Source: Dickeya aquatica
GTDB lineage: Bacteria; Pseudomonadota; Gammaproteobacteria; Enterobacterales; Enterobacteriaceae
NCBI RefSeq assembly: GCF_900095885.1
Contig: NZ_LT615367.1
Location: 3,410,001-3,474,000 of the forward strand
Direction: 5' to 3'
Length of the DNA: 64,000 bases
A program made the position numbers and the translations under genes. Below the pieces are notes generated by a model. It ran no database searches. It was not told the DNA's origin and worked only from the letters and a program-made list of their open reading frames with translations. Position 1 is the first letter of the stretch. The number at the start of each line of letters is the position of its first letter. This document shows, piece after piece, positions 39,272 to 47,678 of the stretch.

Positions 39272-39870
39272 AAATTATTATTTTTCCCAGCTCTAGTTTT
39301 ATTATACAAAGGATAGTGAAGAATATTTTATTATTATTGAATAATGTATGTTCTATTTTTTAGTTTTCTAGTCGGTGATCCATATGGTGATCACCGCCTT
39401 CAATCTCAAGTAAAACTTAGCGCAAAAAAATAATTTAATATGTTTAATATGTTTAATATGCTTAATATGCTTAATATGCTTAATATGCTTAATATGCTTA
39501 ATATGCTTAATATGCTTAATATGCTTAATATGTTTAATATGTTTAATATGCATAATATCACAACATCGTATTATATCTCATCAGGCAGATGATATTAATC
39601 ACATCATTAGAAAAAATTTCTTGTTCTCGATATCATAATGAAGTTGTAATTACACCTTACACACGCTCATAGTAAAAAATTAATTGATTTTCATTCTTAT
39701 TGATAACTTATAGTTTTATATTATTTCGCTTTTAAAAAGCGTTCATTAGATATAACCGATGTAACTATTTATATTGGGCGGGATATTATAGACCCGAGTT
39801 TAAATTCCTGTGGTAAATAAACCACGCCCATGTAATAAGACGTGGCTCGGATTTACTTTCTGTATTGAAA
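39272..39870. other. Gene-free AT-rich stretch carrying the 9-bp array
   Basis: About 600 bp with no credible gene. Apart from the tandem array at 39434-39559 I see no stable RNA. It separates the ATPase module from the leftward lipoprotein and membrane-protein genes. Confidence 0.5.
39434..39559. repeat. Tandem array of 13 units of a 9-bp repeat
   Basis: Thirteen head-to-tail 9-mers: three TTTAATATG, eight CTTAATATG and two TTTAATATG, then a degenerate CATAATATC. The central eight units are identical and the first-base variants lie only at the edges. It reads as a His-Ile-Lys repeat on the reverse strand, but this is a chance frame. Confidence 0.95.
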
Positions 39871-40146
39871 TTACATCCTTCGCCTGAAAACAACATTATC
39901 AGAAAAGATAGCCTTCCCAGCGACAAACCCAACGGCAGCTATTATTGGCAGACTGATAGTAGTTCCAGCTATGCCTGTAGACATACCGATCAACGCTGAC
40001 AGACCAAAAGCCAGCAGCATAACAACAGCTGCATACCATTGTGGAAAGGCTCCATATAAAACAGTCGCCATACAGCCAGTACATACGTGGACACCGCGCT
40101 GGCTTTCCTTTAAGCAGAAAGGACACTGGATAGTTTTGTTTTCCAT
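39871..40146 (-). CDS. Small zinc-ribbon membrane protein
   Basis: A 91-residue protein with an N-terminal zinc-ribbon-like CPFC-x10-CTGC (residues 8-25) and two hydrophobic segments (about 38-56 and 62-80). It ends in a basic tail RRRM. It lies 9 bases after the lipoprotein gene, so it is probably co-transcribed with it. The function is unknown. Confidence 0.7.
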   Translation of the reverse strand: MENKTIQCPFCLKESQRGVHVCTGCMATVLYGAFPQWYAAVVMLLAFGLSALIGMSTGIAGTTISLPIIAAVGFVAGKAIFSDNVVFRRRM

Positions 40147-40155
40147 AATAGCCTC

Positions 40156-40710
40156 TTAGTTAGCCTGCCAGCCGTTATTGGTTTTCACCAGAACAGTTTT
40201 GGTTTCTTCGGGTGTAGCCATCCCTTTGACGCCAGAAAAGGCTTTCTTATCCACCCAGCCCGGTACACCATCCAGTTTCCACGTATAGGTCACTTGCGTC
40301 ATTTTAACGCCATTACCTTCGCTGGGTTCGGTCCAGCTTTTAATCTCAGCAACAACACGATGACCCACACAGGCACCATCTTTGCGATCCCAGAACTCAA
40401 CCTCCTGACCTTTATCGGTAACTTCCAGAACATCAACGCTGCTAAACCCGTTAGATTCTTGCGAAACCTTTAACAGCCCCTGTTCAACAAGTCCTTTAAG
40501 GATTTCATCACTGGCACTGTATCCGGCAGAGCGGAAACCACGGTTCACACGTCTGGGGAAGCCTTTATTGAATACAACATCATTGTCATTGAGTGAGTAG
40601 CACACTTTGGACTGTGATATTTTTGCGTTGATAGCCTTCTCAAAGTCGCCTTTCTCACCACATCCCGCCAGAACCAGTGCCGTGCCAGCAACGAGCAAAA
40701 TCTTCTTCAT
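40156..40710 (-). CDS. Putative lipoprotein
   Basis: A 184-residue protein with a clear lipoprotein signal: MKKILLVAGTALVLAGCG, lipobox LAGC, lipidated Cys at 18 followed by G and E, so outer-membrane sorting is likely. The mature part is polar with no recognised domain. ATG 40710 is chosen over upstream starts because the signal peptide begins there. It is first in a two-gene unit with the zinc-ribbon membrane protein. Confidence 0.8.
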   Translation of the reverse strand: MKKILLVAGTALVLAGCGEKGDFEKAINAKISQSKVCYSLNDNDVVFNKGFPRRVNRGFRSAGYSASDEILKGLVEQGLLKVSQESNGFSSVDVLEVTDKGQEVEFWDRKDGACVGHRVVAEIKSWTEPSEGNGVKMTQVTYTWKLDGVPGWVDKKAFSGVKGMATPEETKTVLVKTNNGWQAN

Positions 40711-40890
40711 CTGCTTATCCATCCTGATAATCAAAAACGCTGTCATTTAAGGGAGGCGACTGTTTACCGGTATCCGTTACAGTTTGTTCTGACAGACACA
40801 TAAGAGCAAAGCCACCTCATTAACCAATTGATAGCTTTCAATTATTTCTGCTGGCCGTCATATCGTTTGTAACGATCAAAACCGGAATAA

Positions 40891-41015
40891 TGATAGATAT
40901 TAACTATCATTAATTTTATATCGATCGATTAAAACAATTAAAATACCGATCGATAAATCGATTTTAATCGTTATTATCTATCAATAATTAATTATCGATC
41001 TGATATACCGATCAT
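40891..41015. repeat. AT-rich block with clustered CGAT palindromes
   Basis: It includes TGATAG-ATATTAA-CTATCA at 40891-40909, ATCGATCGAT at 40920-40929, ATACCGATCGAT followed by AAATCGATTT at 40955-40964, and two further ATCGATC or CCGATCA motifs near 41000. It lies in a gene-free 670 bp between the lipoprotein gene and the BamE-like gene. It could be an operator cluster or a former origin/partition site. Confidence 0.5.
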
Positions 41016-41380
41016 TTTACTTGCCATACCTGACGCTGATAGATAGAGTTAACCAGAGGCTCACAAAGCGATTTGCCACGTACTTCTGGCTCAGTAAAAA
41101 CAAAGCCTTTCAGATGGTAAGAAACGCACTACAGGCTGTTTTATGGGGCAGGAATGGCTGTTATGCACATCAGGGGAAATACACAGGCAAGGTTTCATAT
41201 GGAATAACGTGATAATCACTTAATTTACTCGATTACTCGTTCACCTAATGTTTTTCCATTCTTCTGTGGAGGCACATGCTCGTCAGTAATCAATGAAACA
41301 GGCTTGTGGCGGTTTATGACCAACACGACTTTTAATCTCGCTCACACTACTTTTTATTGTTATGTTTTATCGGAGTTAAT

Positions 41381-41758
41381 ATGAAGAAACTGCTTATTGC
41401 GGCACTGGTGATCCTGCCTCTTTCCGCCTGCACGACTTATGGTAATAAATCCCTGAAAAACGAAACACAACAGACCGTTAAAACCAAAATCGTTAAAGGG
41501 AAAACTACGCAACAGGAAATCTTGGCTGCATTCGGGGAGCCTCAAACACGCGCCACTAATGATGGTCAGGAAATGTGGTCCTACTCCAGTATGTCAGGCG
41601 AGAGTCAGATATCGAACTACGTTCCCGGTCTGGCACTACTGAAGAACAGCAACACCGCTCATATGAACTCCCTTGAGATCTGGTTCAAGGGAAATGTTGT
41701 TGAGCGATATAATTTCAGTCAGACGGCGAGTAAAGTCTCGCGTGGGCTGTTGGATTAA
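41381..41758 (+). CDS. Small lipoprotein with BamE/SmpA-OmlA-like domain
   Basis: A 125-residue protein with signal MKKLLIAALVILPLSAC (lipobox LSAC) and a short BamE-like fold: VKGKTTQQEILAAFGEPQTR, then MWSYSS and a C-terminal strand (LEIWFKGNVVERYNF). Such domains occur in outer-membrane assembly and in mobile-element lipoproteins. ATG 41381 is preceded by CGGAGTTAAT. It is probably not the housekeeping BamE, because it sits in the island and has diverged. Confidence 0.8.
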   Translation: MKKLLIAALVILPLSACTTYGNKSLKNETQQTVKTKIVKGKTTQQEILAAFGEPQTRATNDGQEMWSYSSMSGESQISNYVPGLALLKNSNTAHMNSLEIWFKGNVVERYNFSQTASKVSRGLLD

Positions 41759-42020
41759 TCCATATAAAAGGCCTAGTATCCTTCCTGACATTTATCCAAT
41801 ACCAAGAAAGCCTCAGCATCTGTTGAGGTTCTTTTTATAGCGTTATGGACACCAGAGCATCGAACTGCAGCAATCGCTTATAATCCTGTTACTCATTTCC
41901 GCTAAAACACTCATTTTTTAATTTCTTCCATTGAAAATATTTATATAACTTCAAAAAAAATCAAGATGACAAAATTTTATCCGATAACTATATCTCTCAC
42001 TTACTTTAATTGGTTATAAA

Positions 42021-42647
42021 ATGACTTTTAATGATTTTGATTTCAGCTTTAGTTTATTAGGTACTATTTTTTCCGTACCTATGTGTGTTTTTTTATTCAA
42101 CGTATATCATACAATGACGAAATTCAAGATTGAAAACATTGAAAAACTTAAAAATATCATCCATGATCCTCTTGCGGATAATCATTTCACAGAAGCTATT
42201 TTTCGATCAATTTATAAAACGAGATATGTCTCTTCGGAAGAAATAAAAATCCTTCTAAATCAAAAAAACCCAACAAGGCTGTGCTATCGCTATGCCAAAA
42301 TAAATAAGTGGTGGAAAATAACAGAACTATTTTTCATTGATGAAAAATTAGAATTTAGATATTCGACGCCATTTAGGACAAAAAATATGAGAAAATGGTG
42401 GGCGTGGGGACTAAGCATTTTATCATTATCTACATGTCTCATTGCTGGATATTTTTTAGCTGCATTAACTTACAATACACTGTCAGCTAAAATATTAAGC
42501 AATGATGAACTCATTCTTTATACAGCTTATACCATTTTTTTCCTATTAATTTATAGTTATTCATTTTTGTTAGCAACTAGTATCCTGCTTGTTGAATTTA
42601 GAATAAAATGGATATATGAAATAATATCAGCAAGAGAAATACAATAG
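42021..42647 (+). CDS. Membrane protein of unknown function
   Basis: A 208-residue protein with one hydrophobic segment near the N-terminus (about 10-28), a cytosolic-looking stretch rich in Lys/Glu (30-125) and two strong segments (about 133-155 and 168-195). I recognise no family. It stands alone, is AT-rich, and is followed by a clear hairpin at 42652. Confidence 0.65.
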   Translation: MTFNDFDFSFSLLGTIFSVPMCVFLFNVYHTMTKFKIENIEKLKNIIHDPLADNHFTEAIFRSIYKTRYVSSEEIKILLNQKNPTRLCYRYAKINKWWKITELFFIDEKLEFRYSTPFRTKNMRKWWAWGLSILSLSTCLIAGYFLAALTYNTLSAKILSNDELILYTAYTIFFLLIYSYSFLLATSILLVEFRIKWIYEIISAREIQ

Positions 42648-42651
42648 TTAC

Positions 42652-42676
42652 TTAATGGGCCATCGTGGCCCATTAA
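42652..42676 (+). terminator. Intrinsic terminator-like hairpin
   Basis: A perfect 11-bp stem TTAATGGGCCA / TGGCCCATTAA with loop TCG, starting 5 bases after the membrane-protein stop. An A-rich stretch lies on either side, so it could act on either strand. Confidence 0.75.
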
Positions 42677-42919
42677 AACAACATGCATTTTTTAATTAAT
42701 ATTAAAATATTTATCAGAAATAGATTCCGTGTAATTTACCTAACGGCGATAGTTTATTTATACCTGAGTTGATTTTAACGCAGTGGTTTTCTAATTTATT
42801 CAAAATTTACTTATCAACAGGTTGTAGAGATTGAATTATCCGTGCTTAAAAATATTTGTGTCTTCTATTCTTTCGGAAAAAATTCGAAAAAAAGAAACTC
42901 GCTTAGGGCTGTGTCCACA

Positions 42920-43140
42920 TTACGTGGGTAGGATCACATAGCCATTGGTCAGATCTCGCATAGAGGCAAGGTTTACTATTCTGATGTCTGTACCTTTGTA
43001 TTCCGCTACTGGATAGCCCATATCGGTGTGAAGTACGATACCGACAGAGGCTTCCAGTTCGGATAAGAAGATATCTTCTTGTTATGACTTCACGCAGATC
43101 CTGTAGGCCAAGAGCATTCATCAACACCAGTTCGTCAGGT
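42920..43140 (-). pseudogene. 3' remnant of an unidentified gene
   Basis: Two minus-strand frames join into one protein-like tail if a single base is lost near 43078. The upstream part reads LVLMNALGLQDLREVIT and continues EDIFLSELEASVGIVLH through to NGYVILPT. Protein-like composition across the frame change suggests a decayed gene. No family is recognised. Confidence 0.4.
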
Positions 43141-43226
43141 GCATTGGCCTTTACTCTGCCACAGTAAGATTAATCATCCAGAACACTGACGGGTGTGTTG
43201 GGATGATAGTTGTTATAGGTTCCGGG

Positions 43227-43496
43227 TTATGGCATCAGCGATCTTACTGTTTCTTCGCTGACTTGGCTGAGTTCAGAAATTAATCTCCCATACACATTTA
43301 CCATTCGTTCCTTATCGCAATCATTCGCTGATGCAGATAGGAAAAAAGAATCGTAATCTTTAACATAGATGTTATTACCGTTTTCAAAGGTAAGTTTTAT
43401 ACCTTGTTCGTTCTCTTCAACGTCTTTAATCATACAGGTCATAAATGGTATTTTTTCTTTGGCATGAAAAATCATAATGATTTGAATATTATTCAT
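43227..43496 (-). CDS. Small hypothetical protein
   Basis: An 89-residue cytosolic protein starting at ATG 43496 behind AAGGAGAATAAA. A beta-rich pattern (MTCMIKDVEENEQGIKLTF, NIYVKDYDSFFLSA) is visible, with no known domain. It stands alone between the decayed remnant and the rep-control region. Confidence 0.6.
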   Translation of the reverse strand: MNNIQIIMIFHAKEKIPFMTCMIKDVEENEQGIKLTFENGNNIYVKDYDSFFLSASANDCDKERMVNVYGRLISELSQVSEETVRSLMP

Positions 43497-43876
43497 TTTT
43501 ATTCTCCTTGTTGCTTTATTTTTCAATACCATATTTTCATTATAAAATTCAAATTAACTCTTGAACAATAACGTTTTACTTACTATTTTCATTTTCTTTT
43601 GAAAAAATATTTATCTTATGAGCTAACGCTCATATGTGCTGTCGAAAACGATAAACCCGTTTTCATGAGCACGGCTACGCCCTAACTCTGATATAAATAA
43701 TTTTCTATTTTGAGAAGAAAACTTTCAATTTTTGGAAAAAAGAAAAGATCTCGTTCAGATCATTTCATCATCAATTAATAAAATTGATCCTATTTTTAAA
43801 CATAGTGTTAATACTATAACATATAGCATTTGCTCTTAAACGCATAGGAAAACTATATTCAAAGAAGCAGCACTTC

Positions 43877-43897
43877 GTGATTGTCCGAAACAATCAC
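43877..43897. repeat. Dispersed inverted repeat GTGATTGT-CCGAA-ACAATCAC
   Basis: A perfect 8-bp inverted repeat with a 5-base loop, flanked by further pairing AGCAG/CTGCT. Related to 31901-31919 and 44017-44037. Confidence 0.65.
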
Positions 43898-44016
43898 ACT
43901 GCTGGACAGGGCTTGCCCCTGTTAATGATGGATTTATCCATAAAGAATTGCGGCGATAGCCGCCAATAAAATAAAAGGAAAACAATTTAGTATTCCTATA
44001 AAATCAGCAGCGCTTC

Positions 44017-44037
44017 GTGATTGTATTAAAAAATCAC
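44017..44037. repeat. Dispersed inverted repeat, imperfect copy
   Basis: GTGATTGT-ATTAA-AAAATCAC, one arm with one mismatch. It shares the preceding CAGC-x-CTTC context with the copy at 43877, 140 bp away. Confidence 0.6.
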
Positions 44038-44194
44038 TTCGCTGAAAATAACTCTCAAGAAAACCACATATTCCCACGTAAAACACTCCGCACATAAGAA
44101 AAAAGGAAAACTGGACTCTCTTAACTTCTTACTAATTATTTAATTATAAACACTGTCTCAACCCAATAAAATCAAGGCTTCACAACTTTTTTTG

Positions 44195-44278
44195 CTATGT
44201 TCGAACATAGCGGAATCCTATGTGCGCACATAGATCTATCCTATGTTCGAACATAGCGAGATCTATGTTTGAACATAG
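44195..44278. promoter_or_regulatory. Four phased 16-bp palindromes (iteron/operator array)
   Basis: CTATGTTCGAACATAG at 44195-44210, CTATGTGCGCACATAG at 44218-44233, CTATGTTCGAACATAG at 44241-44256 and CTATGTTTGAACATAG at 44263-44278. Start-to-start distances are 23, 23 and 22 bp, about two helical turns. The first three are perfect palindromes and the fourth has one mismatch. The array ends 61 bases before a predicted promoter of the RepL-like gene. It fits a cooperative autorepressor or replication-initiator binding array. Confidence 0.85.
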
Positions 44279-44339
44279 GTTTTTTAACATATAACAATAG
44301 CATAATAATAAAAGTCCTATTTTATTTATAGTTTAACTA

Positions 44340-44368
44340 TTGACTTTTATTTTTCTGCATAGTATTAA
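44340..44368 (+). promoter_or_regulatory. Predicted sigma-70 promoter of the RepL-like gene
   Basis: TTGACT (44340-44345), a 17-bp spacer and TATTAA (44363-44368), 34 bases before the ATG at 44403. The -35 is close to consensus. Confidence 0.55.
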
Positions 44369-44402
44369 AAATAACATAATAAAAACTATAAGAGAGAATA
44401 AT

Positions 44403-45137
44403 ATGAATACTAATGACACTGAACTACTTCGCTTATTTGAAACATTAACCACTGAACAAAAGATTGATATCGCAAGACACTTGCTGCAAAACAAAGATAT
44501 AAAATCGACCACTGTTATTGCAACAGAAGAAGATAAAGCAATCTCATTTGCACAGCCTTACGTTTTTGCTTTCACGTCCAACTTTCGTGTTTTTTCTGAT
44601 TTAGATATATCTAAGAATGAATTCCGTGTATTAACTTATATTTTAGAATACATGGAGTTCGGAAATCTTATCAATCTGTCTCAATCATCACTCTGTAAAG
44701 CATTGAATATCGCATCCGGTAATATGTCAAACATATTCAAAAAACTAAAACAGAAAGGAATACTCGTTGAGCATCATGGTCATCTGTATATTAACTCGAA
44801 CATTTTCGCCAAAGGTCTAAGCCATCAACTTGATGAGAAGCGTAAGGAGCATTTAAGTAATGCCAGAAGTCTTCATGCGGAGCTTCAACAATATCCAGAA
44901 AACTATTCTGATTACTCAAAGCAAGAAAGACGAAACTTAGCGTTAGAAACAGAAACTAAAGAGATCTACACGGACGCATTTATTTTTAGTAAGAAGAAAA
45001 AAAATAATGCTGTTCCGAACGCTAAAAACAGTATCAAGATCGATAAACCACGAAAGGTATACAAACGAACGAAAGAAAATGAAGCGGCAAGAAAAAACTT
45101 AGTTAATTTAAACATTCACTTAAAAACCGCTTCCTGA
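44403..45137 (+). CDS. Putative RepL-like plasmid replication initiator
   Basis: A 244-residue protein. Residues about 75-165 form a winged-helix of RepL type: ISKNEFRVLTYILEYMEF, SQSSLCKALNIASGNMSNIF, then KKLKQKGILVEHHGHLYINS. The N-terminus is helical and the C-terminus is Lys-rich (KIDKPRKVYKRTKENEAARK). RepL proteins start replication of small plasmids. A MarR-like regulator is the main alternative because the fold is shared. The palindrome array directly upstream fits either autoregulation or an origin. ATG 44403 has AAGAGAGAAT in front. With the relaxase remnants it suggests that an integrated plasmid contributed to the island. Confidence 0.6.
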   Translation: MNTNDTELLRLFETLTTEQKIDIARHLLQNKDIKSTTVIATEEDKAISFAQPYVFAFTSNFRVFSDLDISKNEFRVLTYILEYMEFGNLINLSQSSLCKALNIASGNMSNIFKKLKQKGILVEHHGHLYINSNIFAKGLSHQLDEKRKEHLSNARSLHAELQQYPENYSDYSKQERRNLALETETKEIYTDAFIFSKKKKNNAVPNAKNSIKIDKPRKVYKRTKENEAARKNLVNLNIHLKTAS

Positions 45138-45320
45138 AAAAGTGAATATTCAGTGAGGAACTAATATTGTACTTTAAGAATAAATGACATAACATCCTAA
45201 ATTACACAAAAAATTGCGTATAGAAAATGTATTAAAATTTTTTTGGAAGGAACAGTATACAAGGCTTGTGGAGATAACTATAAATACGGCGGAATCGCCC
45301 GCCGTTCGTAACAAATAATC

Positions 45321-46433
45321 CTATTTGACAAGGCTTAACTGGGGAGGTTGCTTACGCTCAATATTCGATTGAGGACCGTCGCCTGTAATAGCTTCCATGA
45401 AGAAGCGGTTGTTAAACGTCAGGGCACTTACTTCATCAGCAGGGAACCTAAGTTGCCCGAGGATCTCGGTGCGCTTCATCCCTTGAGTGTGCAATGCTGA
45501 AAAGACCTTTTCCAAAATCAATGATTTCTCACGTTCTGGCATACCTTGAGGTTCTCCCGTACGGTAACCACGACGGTTAAGCTCTATTGAGAGTTGGCGA
45601 TAATGCCACTCTGTCGATAACCCAACATCAAACGTCCGTCGCACTAGTGCAGCTAGTGAAACTTTCCAGTTCCTCTTTAGCAAAATGAGCTGATCCAGTC
45701 TTGGCATCCTTGGAACCGAGGCTAAGATACTACGTTCAGGCATCAAGAATGCCGATGCAAAACGGTCTGCATCCTGTTCCGCCTGACGCCCATTGTTACA
45801 TGAATGCTTATGAAGAACTAAATGGCCAAGCTCATGAGCCGCGTCAAAACGGCTCCGTTCTGGAGTTTTCATTGTGTTCAGCAGAACAAAAGGTTTTTCG
45901 TCCATCCAAAAAGAAAAAGCATCCACCTCAACGCAATTTTCAGCAAGTGAAAAAACTCTAATACCATTGACTTCAAGCAAGTGAACTATGTTGGATATCG
46001 ATAATTCACCTATTCCCCAAGCTTCCCTAACCGTTCTGGCGGCACGTTCAGGTTCTGAATAGCCATCAAAGCTACAGTCAGGAACGTTAGGTTTTGGTAA
46101 CTTGAATTGCCCGTCAATCCATGCCGATAATTCCTGTGCCAACTTCCCAGCCCCAAGAGCTGAATCACGTTTTTGCGCACTTAATTTTGTCATTGCGCGA
46201 AAACTGACTGCCTCGGGTGTTAACGAAGGAACATCCCGATCGAGGAAAAACTCGATGGGATATTCTAAGACAGCAGAGATTCTCTCCATACTATCGCTTG
46301 CGATCGCATCAAAGATACCGGCTTTTTCATAGTTAGAAATTGTCTTGCTGGTTAACCCAGCCGCTTCAGCTAGTGCTCTTTGAGTCAGGCCTCTTCGTTC
46401 TCTTGCTATACATAAACGCTCTGAATTAAACAT
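45321..46433 (-). CDS. HTH-XRE regulator fused to ImmA/IrrE metallopeptidase
   Basis: A 370-residue protein. The N-terminal XRE helix-turn-helix (5-62) reads RGLTQRALAEAAGLTSKTIS, and a M78 ImmA/IrrE-type zinc peptidase follows (about 110-270) with HELGHLVLHKH near 203. These proteins typically cleave or bind a repressor or partner, and they control mobile elements or act as one half of toxin-antitoxin-like defence modules such as RosmerTA. The start is 9 bases after the stop of the upstream gene at 46443-47180, so the two work as a pair. No frameshift is seen. Confidence 0.88.
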   Translation of the reverse strand: MFNSERLCIARERRGLTQRALAEAAGLTSKTISNYEKAGIFDAIASDSMERISAVLEYPIEFFLDRDVPSLTPEAVSFRAMTKLSAQKRDSALGAGKLAQELSAWIDGQFKLPKPNVPDCSFDGYSEPERAARTVREAWGIGELSISNIVHLLEVNGIRVFSLAENCVEVDAFSFWMDEKPFVLLNTMKTPERSRFDAAHELGHLVLHKHSCNNGRQAEQDADRFASAFLMPERSILASVPRMPRLDQLILLKRNWKVSLAALVRRTFDVGLSTEWHYRQLSIELNRRGYRTGEPQGMPEREKSLILEKVFSALHTQGMKRTEILGQLRFPADEVSALTFNNRFFMEAITGDGPQSNIERKQPPQLSLVK

Positions 46434-46442
46434 GTTGCATAT

Positions 46443-47180
46443 TTAGCCTGTTTTCAAAATGTCGAGATCGATGTCAGGTGTAAACTGAGGAGCATCACCG
46501 TTCCGAACAATTGGATCCGGTTGATGAATATCAAGAATCAAACGAGTAGAGAAGCTGTTAACAACATTCTTGTTATTGTAAGAAACAGGTCGAGACAGCT
46601 CTGCACGAATGCCTTTCCGATCGAACTCATCCAGATCATATAACTCGTAAAGTAAAAACCATAAGTCCCTTCCGATTTTATTAGTAAGTAAGGGAATAAT
46701 ATCGCCTTCCGGCAGGTCTAAATCTAGCTTGATCTGACTATCGCCCAGCGTTAACTCCCCCTGACCCGGGTTGTTATTATGGATTAACCCCATAAGCTCT
46801 CGAGTAAAGTCGCCCTTCTTCATACTTGACTCAGGATAGCCCTGAATCAAGCCAGTCTGACTGCAACCACGGCAAAGGTAAATTGCCACCTTATCGCTGA
46901 CGGTCAACTCTACGTTTCGCAAAGACAATCGCGTATATCCTTTGGATGCAAGAATTTCACGGGCTGCACTTACACCTTCACCGTAGAAATACTGCCCCCG
47001 AGAAGTTGCGGGGTGGTTTTGTGTCGTCGAATAGCGACCAGACAAGCCACGCTCAAGGATACGCGCAAGATCGCTTTGGCTAAGATTCATCGGCTGCAGG
47101 TAAGATTCGACATCATTCGGATCAGCCAATACAACGGTTTTTGCGAGATTATGCGAGTACATCGGTAAAGGCTCCATCAT
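46443..47180 (-). CDS. Partner protein of the HTH-ImmA/IrrE gene
   Basis: A 245-residue protein of unknown fold. It contains a CRGCSQTG segment near 122, with only two cysteines, so a full zinc site is unlikely. ATG 47180 is chosen because AAAAGGGAAAA lies upstream. The promoter-proximal position in a two-gene unit with an HTH-peptidase suggests it is the toxin or effector, or the substrate controlled by the peptidase. Confidence 0.7.
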   Translation of the reverse strand: MMEPLPMYSHNLAKTVVLADPNDVESYLQPMNLSQSDLARILERGLSGRYSTTQNHPATSRGQYFYGEGVSAAREILASKGYTRLSLRNVELTVSDKVAIYLCRGCSQTGLIQGYPESSMKKGDFTRELMGLIHNNNPGQGELTLGDSQIKLDLDLPEGDIIPLLTNKIGRDLWFLLYELYDLDEFDRKGIRAELSRPVSYNNKNVVNSFSTRLILDIHQPDPIVRNGDAPQFTPDIDLDILKTG

Positions 47181-47363
47181 TATTTTCCCTTTTTTATACC
47201 TCATTTGAGGGGTAAAAACAAGAAAACAACTGGATGAATCAACAGAGGCGCAAGGCACGTCGTTTTGACCTACTTCCGCTTTACTATCTCTTTTGGAGGT
47301 TTAACATTCGCCTCTGGCATAAAGCTGTCTGTCAGATTTGGTATTGCCCTGAGCAGAAAAGTA

Positions 47364-47615
47364 TCAAATCAAGTCTGATTCAATAGAGCATAGCTCCTCG
47401 GGTGATACCCTATCCTTCTCCATCAACTTGAGGAGCCTCTTCATCCTCAGCTTACGCGCTTTCTTCTCACCAATCTCCTGATAGTATTCTTCACGGCGCT
47501 CTGCTACCACCTTGCGGAACTTCTTCAACAGTTGATTCAGTGTTTTTATGTCTGTCGTAGCCGCTTCTGCTTGGATTTTTCTGTACATAAACATTACGTG
47601 GAACTCATCAATCAT
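47364..47615 (-). CDS. Truncated H-NS-like protein (H-NST type)
   Basis: An 83-residue protein that matches the N-terminal oligomerisation region of H-NS: ATTDIKTLNQLLKKFRKVV followed by AERREEYYQEIGEKKARK. It lacks the C-terminal DNA-binding domain. Proteins of this design (H-NST, about 80 residues) occur on islands and antagonise H-NS by dominant-negative binding. Here it could relieve H-NS silencing of the AT-rich island or of the PKS promoter. It is not a broken gene in any visible sense, because the frame ends naturally (SPEELCSIESDLI) and no C-terminal fragment follows. Confidence 0.75.
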   Translation of the reverse strand: MIDEFHVMFMYRKIQAEAATTDIKTLNQLLKKFRKVVAERREEYYQEIGEKKARKLRMKRLLKLMEKDRVSPEELCSIESDLI

Positions 47616-47678
47616 AGTAAACCTCTTAGTTTTAATATCTATATTATTTCCCTCTCAACGAGGGAATATAGCCATTGA

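Noticed and set aside
39368..39553. Frame coding for a His-Ile-Lys repeat protein
   Set aside because: It is only the 9-bp tandem array read on the minus strand, with no ribosome site and no family.
39434..39559. CRISPR array
   Set aside because: Repeats are 9 bp and directly adjacent, with no spacers and no cas genes in the window.
41021..41212. 63-codon plus-strand frame upstream of the BamE-like gene
   Set aside because: No ribosome site, odd composition and no family; it lies in the repeat-rich gap.
42905..42915. GGCTGTGTCC resembling the end of the IS5-family element
   Set aside because: Only ten bases match and no partner end or transposase remnant is near, so it is likely chance.
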